Assembly: GCA_017889845.1 (NCBI GenBank) | Contig: JAGGAJ010000081.1 | Span: 1-7,883, forward strand | DNA length: 7,883 bases | Direction of reading: 5' to 3' | DNA from: Deltaproteobacteria bacterium | GTDB taxonomy: Bacteria; Desulfobacterota; Deferrimicrobia; Deferrimicrobiales; Deferrimicrobiaceae | Part shown: in pieces, positions 1 through 5,259 of the stretch | Layout of the letters: each line of letters opens with the position of its first letter | Position numbering within the stretch: position 1 is the first letter of the stretch | The notes under the pieces: generated by a model | Told to the model about the DNA's origin: nothing | Databases searched by the model: none | Seen by the model: the letters and a program-made list of their open reading frames with translations, nothing else | Translations under genes and position numbers: made by a program

Positions 1-2
1 AA

Positions 3-272
3 ATCCATACTGTTCTCTACCAGATGAAGGCACACGACAAGATGCTCGCCGGCCTATGGTTTTCCATCACCGGCAGTGTGTGTTACTCGCGGGATATCGA
101 AAATGTCCTTCGCGATCTTGCCTCCCAGGGAGTCGTGAAAATCGAGGCGGGTTCCGTTGTCGTGAAAAATATCGGGTCCCTGCGAAATCGGCTCCGCAGC
201 ATGCTGCCAGTCCGGCAATACCGGAAACTCCTGAAGACCTCCCGGAAGTTTTACGCACGCCTGGGAGCCTGA
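3..272 (+). CDS. C-terminal fragment of a probable CRP/FNR-type winged-helix regulator (cut at left edge)
   Basis: The reading frame is open from the first bases of the window to a TGA at 270-272, so the gene probably begins upstream. An ATG at 24 exists, but no Shine-Dalgarno sequence is visible before it. The readable part (about 90 residues) contains SRDIENVLRDLASQGVVKIE followed by a beta-hairpin-like stretch, GSVVVKNIGSLR. This resembles the recognition helix and wing of CRP/FNR regulators, where a conserved Ser-Arg opens the recognition helix and a short basic strand pair follows. A basic tail of about 30 residues ends the protein. The segment before the helix (LAGLWFSITGSVCY) matches the first HTH helix poorly, so the gene may be diverged or decaying. 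The effector-binding half is not in the window. It converges on the PAS gene, with 117 bases between the stops. Another winged-helix family is possible. Confidence 0.5.
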   Translation: MHTVLYQMKAHDKMLAGLWFSITGSVCYSRDIENVLRDLASQGVVKIEAGSVVVKNIGSLRNRLRSMLPVRQYRKLLKTSRKFYARLGA

Positions 273-316
273 TCCCGAATGATTTTGAATCCTCGCCGGA
301 AGTTCGTAACTGTTAA

Positions 317-345
317 CCCCGTGCAAACAACTGCCTTTTGCGGGG
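317..345. terminator. Weak hairpin in the convergent intergenic gap
   Basis: CCCCG (317-321) pairs with CGGGG (341-345). The stem continues as CAAA (324-327) with TTTG (337-340) across a two-base bulge, leaving a 9-base loop. It lies between the stops of two converging genes, where a bidirectional terminator would be expected. No clean T-tract follows on either strand, so factor-independent termination is uncertain. The rest of the 273-389 gap shows nothing else convincing. Confidence 0.3.
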
Positions 346-389
346 TGAATAGGGGGTAGGGTCACCATGCAGTTGATCGCCCCAACCGG

Positions 390-1295
390 CTAATTTGTGG
401 TTCTGGTTGCGGGATCGCGATGTTTTGTCGGGGTATCCCCAACATCTGGTTGCGAATCAACACGTGAAAGGGATTCTTTCCCGCCATCCAACCGGGAGGA
501 CACCTTGTGTCCCCACAAGAATTGGACCTTTTCTTCGGGGACCTTTTTTACCGAAATATCCAGCATCATGATGAACACCCTGGTGATTTCGTCGGTCTCG
601 AAATCCTTACACGGGTAGGACCTTACCCCGAACCATTTCCCTGAAATGTGGAACCGCGCGTTGAGTGTTTTCAGATCAAGGCCCTTTATATCGATCTCGA
701 ACCTCGCCAGCAACGATGCGAGGTTCTCCCTCAGAATTTTGTCGTACGGCAGCCCGATGAAATCTCTGAACGCGCGATTGCAGCGATGGATCGTGCCGTC
801 CTGATCGGAGAGGATAACCATGTCCTTTATGGAATCGAGTGACGACTGCCATTCCTTCTTGGCGGCTTCCACCTGGTGGAAAAGTTTTTCTAGTTGCTCG
901 TATTGGTAGCCAGCCCATATTTCTGCAGGGCTTAAGTCCCTGTTCGACGTCGTTTCATCGAGGGATTCGTTCCGTATTTGCTCGTATCGACGATACAGGA
1001 TGATCGGGATGGCGACCCCCAGGACCATCATCAGGATCGCGAATTCTTCCACGCGATAGTATGACAGGCCGTTGTTCCGCTCCCACTCTTCAATCCCGCG
1101 TAACAAACCGGTATCCGCTGCGACAAGAAAAGCATAAATCGAGCCCGAAATCACTAAGATCAGGTTTTTCCGTGTTGTGGAATCGGTGAACAACTTCCTG
1201 GTTATGCGCAACACACGATGGATTTTTCCTGAAAGCGGATTTCCGGCAGGGGACATAATGCCGACGCGGGAGTCGGTTGCTTCGGATTCTTTCAT
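390..1295 (-). CDS. Two-TM membrane protein with a single PAS domain and no output domain
   Basis: Probable inner-membrane signal sensor. Counted from the longer TTG start at 1307 (305 aa), there is a hydrophilic N-terminus, a membrane helix at about 47-64, a short 23-residue periplasmic loop, and a second helix at about 88-104. A charged, probably coiled linker (about 105-155) follows, then a PAS domain at about 152-255 (DQDGTIHRCNRAFRDFIG; closing strand RVFIMMLDIS). PAS domains usually sense a ligand, redox state or light and drive a downstream kinase, GGDEF or methyl-accepting domain. Here only a polar, probably unstructured tail of about 45 residues follows. I chose the ATG at 1295 because the TTG at 1307 directly abuts the only SD-like sequence (GAAAGG). 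For the ATG that SD sits about 12 bases away, so the start is not certain. The diguanylate cyclase ends 27 bases upstream of the ATG (15 from the TTG), so the two are very likely co-transcribed. The ligand and output are unknown. Confidence 0.8.
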   Translation of the reverse strand: MKESEATDSRVGIMSPAGNPLSGKIHRVLRITRKLFTDSTTRKNLILVISGSIYAFLVAADTGLLRGIEEWERNNGLSYYRVEEFAILMMVLGVAIPIILYRRYEQIRNESLDETTSNRDLSPAEIWAGYQYEQLEKLFHQVEAAKKEWQSSLDSIKDMVILSDQDGTIHRCNRAFRDFIGLPYDKILRENLASLLARFEIDIKGLDLKTLNARFHISGKWFGVRSYPCKDFETDEITRVFIMMLDISVKKVPEEKVQFLWGHKVSSRLDGGKESLSRVDSQPDVGDTPTKHRDPATRTTN

Positions 1296-1322
1296 TTTCT
1301 CGGTCAACCTTTCGGGGCCATT

Positions 1323-2642
1323 TCAATCCCGCAGGTTCCCGCCGGGTTCCCCGAGGGCGAATTCAACGAGTCCAGGACCGGAGTCATCCGGGACATTTTC
1401 CTGATTCCGGGCGCCCGGGTCTGCTTCCTGGTCCTGATTGATCCCGATATGGAGACCTGTCGAGGATGCAACCAGGATCCGGTTTCTTCCATTCCGTTTC
1501 GATTCGTACAGTGCCTCGTCGGCCACCCGGAAAAGTTCCGTTGTGGACTGTCCGTGGGTTGGGAACATCGCCAGGCCGCCGCTGATGGTGATCCGGAGGG
1601 GAGCCTCCACTCCCGGGATCGCCATGTCGGTCGAGGCGATCATCTCCCGGATTTTTTCCGCAAACGAGGCCGCCTGCTCCTCGGTCGTCGACGTGATCAA
1701 CATGATGAACTCATCGCCGCCGAATCGAGCGAGAAGGTCGGAACTGCGGGTGTTTTTCTTGACGATCTCCGCCATCTTCCGGATGACGACGTCCCCCGCG
1801 TGGTGACCGTGCGTATCGTTGACCATTTTGAACTCGTCGATGTCGAACATGAACAGCGCCAACGCCTGTTTGTAGTTCTCCGTGCGCCGGATCTCGCTCT
1901 CGAAACGCTGCATGAAGTAGAGGCGGTTCGCCACGCCGGTGAGATGATCCACCCACGTTGAGTTTCGGCTCGAATCGAGGAGGGCGGCGTTCTGGAGCAT
2001 GGTGGATAACAGATCCGCGAGCGTGGAGATGTAGGTTTTCTCCTGCTCGAGGGGGAAGGGACATCCCGCCACAACGAGTGCCCCTGCGGTGCCGGAGATT
2101 CCGAACACAGGCGCGGCAAAGTCCGGGGTCACGCCCAAGGTTTCCAGGGAGCGTTGCGAAGTCCTCCGGCCGAGTGAGTTCGGGTCCGTTCTGGAGACGA
2201 CAATCTTCTTCTGGAGCGCCAGGCCCAGGATCCCGTCGCCGGGATCGATCCTCACTTTCCCCAACCAATCGGGCGGGAACCCTGCCCCGACAACGAGGGT
2301 GTAATCGATTGCTCCATCCGCTGGGGCGAAATATCCGACTTTTTTCGCGTGGAAGAACTCCTTTACGCCGCGGACCGCAACCGCAGGGTAGGCATCCGGC
2401 GGAAGTTTTTCCGTTAACTTCTTTGTGATTTGGGGGAGTTTTTCGGCGACCTCGGTCTTTCGGGCAAGCTCCCTTTTCAGGTCTTTCAGTTCCGCGGAAT
2501 ACGCCGCAAGCTGTTGCTGTTTCTGGCGGTTCTGCACCAGGTCCTTGTTCAGCTCCCGCCTGCGGATCACATATTCGACGATCAGGACGGCGGCAAGGAA
2601 GAGCAGGGTCCCCATGGCGATGATGAACGAGTAGTTTTCCAT
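1323..2642 (-). CDS. Membrane-anchored diguanylate cyclase with GAF and GGDEF domains
   Basis: Predicted to condense two GTP into cyclic di-GMP at the cytoplasmic face of the inner membrane. Order in the 439 residues: one membrane helix at about 6-27; a charged, heptad-rich stretch at about 28-75 that looks like a dimerising coiled coil; a GAF-like sensory domain at about 82-220; and a GGDEF domain at about 230-392. The catalytic domain is complete: DHLTGVANR (232-240), the metal- and substrate-binding FDIDEFKMVND (266-276), and the active-site loop GGDEF (308-312). An RxxD inhibitory site (R299, D302) lies exactly five residues before GGDEF, implying product feedback inhibition. A polar tail of about 45 residues follows. 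No EAL or HD-GYP domain is present. The ATG has only a distant GGAG, about 20 bases upstream; an in-frame TAA prevents a much longer start. The PAS gene follows within about 30 bases and probably shares the transcript. The GAF ligand cannot be read from sequence. Confidence 0.93.
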   Translation of the reverse strand: MENYSFIIAMGTLLFLAAVLIVEYVIRRRELNKDLVQNRQKQQQLAAYSAELKDLKRELARKTEVAEKLPQITKKLTEKLPPDAYPAVAVRGVKEFFHAKKVGYFAPADGAIDYTLVVGAGFPPDWLGKVRIDPGDGILGLALQKKIVVSRTDPNSLGRRTSQRSLETLGVTPDFAAPVFGISGTAGALVVAGCPFPLEQEKTYISTLADLLSTMLQNAALLDSSRNSTWVDHLTGVANRLYFMQRFESEIRRTENYKQALALFMFDIDEFKMVNDTHGHHAGDVVIRKMAEIVKKNTRSSDLLARFGGDEFIMLITSTTEEQAASFAEKIREMIASTDMAIPGVEAPLRITISGGLAMFPTHGQSTTELFRVADEALYESKRNGRNRILVASSTGLHIGINQDQEADPGARNQENVPDDSGPGLVEFALGEPGGNLRD

Positions 2643-2652
2643 ACGAAAGTGT

Positions 2653-2696
2653 ATCGGAAGATCTCCAATAGAAATTTACCGGGCCTGCCTTCCGAT
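2653..2696 (-). promoter_or_regulatory. Inverted repeat in the leader of the diguanylate cyclase gene
   Basis: ATCGGAAG (2653-2660) and CTTCCGAT (2689-2696) are perfect 8-base complements separated by 28 bases. They lie between the cyclase start (2642) and the DUF2207 stop. On the coding (minus) strand the proximal arm falls between a GGAG and the ATG, so pairing could affect ribosome access, or the arms could be half-sites for a regulator. On the plus strand the repeat is followed by T5, but no plus-strand gene needs a terminator there. The function is inferred, not shown. Confidence 0.35.
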
Positions 2697-2740
2697 TTTT
2701 ACTCCTCCTTGATCGGGAGAGCGTATGGAGTAACAAACAG

Positions 2741-2763
2741 AAAAAAACGGTTCTCACCAGCTT
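2741..2763 (-). terminator. Possible weak terminator after the DUF2207 gene
   Basis: On the minus strand, the end of the DUF2207 gene runs into a short GGT-GAGA-ACC hairpin that spans the stop codon (2749-2758), followed immediately by seven T residues (2741-2747). The stem is only three to four strong pairs, extendable with a mismatch by A/T pairing to the T-tract. Termination would therefore be weak or partial, possibly separating lemA-DUF2207 from the downstream cyclase-PAS pair. Confidence 0.3.
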
Positions 2764-4541
2764 CCCCCACCCCCTCCGCCTCCGCCGCCCCCGGAACCGC
2801 CGCTCCCCGAGAAGCCGCTGCCGCTGCTCCGTGGTGCGGCAACCATCGCGCCGGACATCGTGGAGAGGGCGGAGTCGAGGGAATGGTGAAAGACGGAGGG
2901 GCGGAAGGTTTCCGCGCCGCTGCCCGGCAGATACCAGCGCGGGGGGGCCTGGTAGATATCATCGAAGGCCCTTGCCCAGCGGTCGGATACGCCCAGTGCA
3001 ATCGCGTAGGGGAGGTACTTCTCGAACAGGTTCGGGTCGTTCAACCGCTCGAGACGGTCCTTCTCCGCGCGGGTGAGGAATTCCTCGAACCCCTTGACCC
3101 GTCCCAGCGCCTTCACCCCCTTCCTCGTCTTGACCGGCATCAGGGGAGCGAAGAGGATCACGATCCCGCCGCAAAGGGAGAGGGCGATCGCCGTCCGGAA
3201 GGACGCGCTACCGGAGAGTCTCTCCCCGAGGAGCGCGAGGAGGCCCGCTGCGGCCAGGAAGACGAATCCCGCCCGGACGTACCGGGATTTCACGCTCACC
3301 GGATTGACGGAGAAATATCCCGTACACTCCAGTCCCTCGAACACGGCTTTCCTCAGGTCCTCGAGGTTCGTGTAGAACTCGAGTTTCAGGTCGGAGACGT
3401 GCACTTCGGGACCGCGGTTCCGGAAGAGCCTCTCCAGCAGCAACCGCTCGAAGGGGGGCAGTTCCGCTTCCGGTTTCGTCCCCTTCCGGAGAAGGTAGTC
3501 GGTCTTCGGGAAGAGAAAGGCCCGCGACTTCTTTTCCTCGATCGTGACGTGACCTTTCACCGCGAGGTGGACGACCGACGCGGTGATGTCCGCGGGGTCG
3601 AGCCGTTCGTCGATGAGCGTCCCGGCCTCCGCGGGGAGAATCGTGCGCCCGCCCTCTTCCGGCGGAGCGTACGCGACAACGAGGGGATCTCCAGTGTACG
3701 GATCCTTTCCCTTCCTGTACCAGAGGCCCGCCATGAACGAGAGGGTAAGGGGAATGGCGAGAAACGGCCAGTTCTCCCGGGAGTTCACCCGGAACAGGAA
3801 CTGGCTCCAGCGGGATGGGGGGCGGACGATCCCCTTGTCCCACCCCAGGACGACGGTCATTCCTTCCCCGGCCCGAAAATCCCGTTCGGCGGAAAAGGTC
3901 GTCCGGTTCGGGTCGGAAGCGGTCCTGCACGCCTCCTCGCGGGACCCCCGGCTGCCGGTGAAGCAGCGGGTCCGTGGCGTCGCCGGAAGCGCTCCCGCGG
4001 CGAATGTCACCGAGGCGGAGGCCGAACCGATCGGGACCGGCCAGTCGTTCCCCGTCACGTTCCAGAAGAGCTCGTCGTGTTCCGGGAACGGGACGATCGC
4101 GTTTTCCACCGCGTAGCGGATGACGTAAACCTGCCGGCCGTCGACGTACCGGTCGGGATCGCCGATCCGGACCCGGATGACCCCTCCCTTCCGTTCGACC
4201 TGGAATTTCCAGGTTCCCCCGGACGGGGCCGTGACCGATTCGACCCGGACGGGCATGACGGTTGCCTTCCCGAGGTCATCCTCGTACCGGAAGGGGATAT
4301 CACGGAAGATGCCGTGGCGCGGCCGGTGGAATTCCACGTCGACCGTTTCGTCCACCCGGATCGAGGAGTCGTCCCGGACCTCGATGTCGGCGTGGAATGA
4401 CCGGATGGAAAAATCTTCCGCGCGAACCGGGAGGGGAGACGCCGCGGGGAGAAGGAGGGAAAGAAGGAGGAGGATGGACGCCAGGGGCGTGCCGCGTCGT
4501 CCCGCCCTTCGAGAAGCTTCCGGGTCAGGACAGGCGGACAT
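2754..4541 (-). CDS. DUF2207 family membrane protein with C-terminal glycine-rich tail (YciQ-like)
   Basis: The 595 residues have the full architecture of DUF2207 proteins, whose biochemical role is not established. A signal peptide with an Arg-rich n-region (RRAGRR) and a Leu-rich core probably ends at VRA-ED (after residue 41). A beta-rich extracytoplasmic DUF2207 domain follows (about 43-240), including the GIFRDIPFRY motif. Then comes a membrane helix (about 257-275) followed by the family-typical GLWYRKGKDP, and a cytoplasmic stretch with a winged-helix feel (about 315-400). Two more helices lie at about 424-438 and 449-467. The C-terminal region holds PYAIALGVSDRWARAF (511-526) and ends in Ser/Gly repeats with ten consecutive Gly before a final SW, as in many DUF2207 and TPM proteins. 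An AAGGAGGGGGAG Shine-Dalgarno sequence lies about 9 bases before the ATG, inside the lemA coding region. The start overlaps the end of lemA by 17 bases, which points to coupled translation and a shared membrane function. Confidence 0.88.
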   Translation of the reverse strand: MSACPDPEASRRAGRRGTPLASILLLLSLLLPAASPLPVRAEDFSIRSFHADIEVRDDSSIRVDETVDVEFHRPRHGIFRDIPFRYEDDLGKATVMPVRVESVTAPSGGTWKFQVERKGGVIRVRIGDPDRYVDGRQVYVIRYAVENAIVPFPEHDELFWNVTGNDWPVPIGSASASVTFAAGALPATPRTRCFTGSRGSREEACRTASDPNRTTFSAERDFRAGEGMTVVLGWDKGIVRPPSRWSQFLFRVNSRENWPFLAIPLTLSFMAGLWYRKGKDPYTGDPLVVAYAPPEEGGRTILPAEAGTLIDERLDPADITASVVHLAVKGHVTIEEKKSRAFLFPKTDYLLRKGTKPEAELPPFERLLLERLFRNRGPEVHVSDLKLEFYTNLEDLRKAVFEGLECTGYFSVNPVSVKSRYVRAGFVFLAAAGLLALLGERLSGSASFRTAIALSLCGGIVILFAPLMPVKTRKGVKALGRVKGFEEFLTRAEKDRLERLNDPNLFEKYLPYAIALGVSDRWARAFDDIYQAPPRWYLPGSGAETFRPSVFHHSLDSALSTMSGAMVAAPRSSGSGFSGSGGSGGGGGGGGGGSW

Positions 4542-5085
4542 CGGTCCGCTCCCCCTCCTTCGGGGATTCGAGCCGGAAGAACTCCCCGGGGGTGAAACGG
4601 AAGAGGGAGGCGACCAGCGTGGACGGGAATGTCTCCGTCGCGCTGTTGTAATCCCGGACGACGGCGTTGTAGTACCGGCGGGCGTACTCGATGCCGTTCT
4701 CGAGCTCCGCGAGTTGCTTCTGCAGCGTCAGAAAGCTGTCGCTCGCCTTGAGGTCCGGGTACCCCTCCGCCACAGCCAGCAGGGACGCGACCCTCTCTCC
4801 GAGGGCGTCCTCCTCCTTCCCCTTCGCCCCGGGCCCCGCTGCCCGCATCGCCCGGGCCCTCGCATCCGTGACCCCCTGAAGGGTCGTCTTCTCGTGCGCG
4901 GCGTACCCTTTCACGGTTTCGACGAGGTTCCCAACAAGGTCGTACCGTTTTCTGAGCATGACGTCGATGTCCGACCAGGACGAGCGGACCAGATTCCGCA
5001 GCCGGACCAGCCGGTTGTATAGCCATGCGACGAGGACGGATGCCCCCGCGATGGCCGCGATCACCCCGATGGTGCCGGTCGTCAC
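4525..5085 (-). CDS. lemA: LemA family protein
   Basis: LemA proteins are small helical membrane-anchored proteins of unsettled function; they often sit next to genes for TPM, DUF2207 or HtpX proteins. The 186 residues show one N-terminal membrane helix (about 5-23). The family core follows: YNRLVRLRNLVRSSWSDIDV (23-42), then LRKRYDLVGNLVETVKGYAAHE (44-65). The C-terminal helix pair contains LAELENGIEYARRYYNAVVR (125-144) followed by DYNSATETFPSTLVA. The length is typical. The start is a GTG preceded by AAGGAGG with a 10-base spacer, a strong ribosome site. The 3' end overlaps the DUF2207 start by 17 bases in another frame. The FAD/cNMP gene lies 160 bases upstream on the same strand, so a common transcript is possible, although an inverted-repeat cluster lies between. 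The name follows the family, not a demonstrated role. Confidence 0.93.
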   Translation of the reverse strand: MTTGTIGVIAAIAGASVLVAWLYNRLVRLRNLVRSSWSDIDVMLRKRYDLVGNLVETVKGYAAHEKTTLQGVTDARARAMRAAGPGAKGKEEDALGERVASLLAVAEGYPDLKASDSFLTLQKQLAELENGIEYARRYYNAVVRDYNSATETFPSTLVASLFRFTPGEFFRLESPKEGERTDVRLS

Positions 5086-5183
5086 CCTTGCCGATCCTCC
5101 TTCCCTGTCGGATCGGTCCGTTCGTCGCGGGCGGGCGGGTCTTCGGCGCGATTTGCGTCAGCGGGGAAGACGCACTGGAGCAT
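5082..5183 (-). CDS. Possible 33-residue leader ORF coupled to lemA
   Basis: An ATG at 5183 opens a short frame (MLQCVFPADANRAEDPP and onward) that ends in TGA at 5084-5082. That stop overlaps the lemA GTG start as GTGA, a layout used for translational coupling. The same frame is also open upstream, through a GTG at 5204 and into the end of the FAD/cNMP gene. No good Shine-Dalgarno sequence precedes either start codon, and the lemA ribosome site lies inside it. I do not recognise a family. In GC-rich DNA this could be a chance frame. The rest of the 160-base gap holds only the inverted repeats described separately. Confidence 0.25.
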   Translation of the reverse strand: MLQCVFPADANRAEDPPARDERTDPTGKEDRQG

Positions 5184-5214
5184 GGTGATGGCGCTGATGT
5201 CCACGGAATGGTGC

Positions 5215-5259
5215 CGGAGGGTCCCTCCGCGATAAACGCGCCCGGTTACGCGGTAACCG
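5215..5259. repeat. Cluster of three inverted repeats at the 3' end of the FAD/cNMP gene
   Basis: Three perfect inverted repeats lie end to end: CGGAGGG-T-CCCTCCG (5215-5229), CGCG-ATAAA-CGCG (5228-5240) and CGGTTAC-GCG-GTAACCG (5243-5259). The last contains the TAA stop of the gene. On the minus strand, tandem GC-rich hairpins directly after a stop suggest transcript 3'-end formation or protection, or a barrier between this gene and lemA. No T-tract follows, so simple intrinsic termination is not supported. The first repeat is nearly a perfect palindrome and could also be a protein-binding site. Confidence 0.5.

Noticed and set aside
2643..2753. c-di-GMP riboswitch before the diguanylate cyclase
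   Set aside because: I looked for the conserved GEMM core elements and did not find them; only a simple inverted repeat is present.
1711..2757. Second minus-strand frame (348 codons) over the cyclase and its leader
   Set aside because: It is frame-shifted relative to the GAF-GGDEF frame, is Arg/Pro/Gly-rich, and has no domain.
2757..2830. Repeat expansion or sequencing artefact at the glycine-coding tract
   Set aside because: A Gly/Ser-rich tail ending in SW is typical of DUF2207 proteins and the frame closes properly after it.
2430..4400. Long plus-strand open frame (656 codons)
   Set aside because: It lies opposite the DUF2207 gene and the start of the cyclase, is Arg/Pro/Gly/Glu-rich without a recognisable domain, and is explained by absence of stops opposite GC-rich coding DNA.
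4055..5026. Minus-strand frame bridging lemA and the DUF2207 gene
   Set aside because: Both genes in this stretch are accounted for in other frames with clear family motifs; this frame is low complexity.
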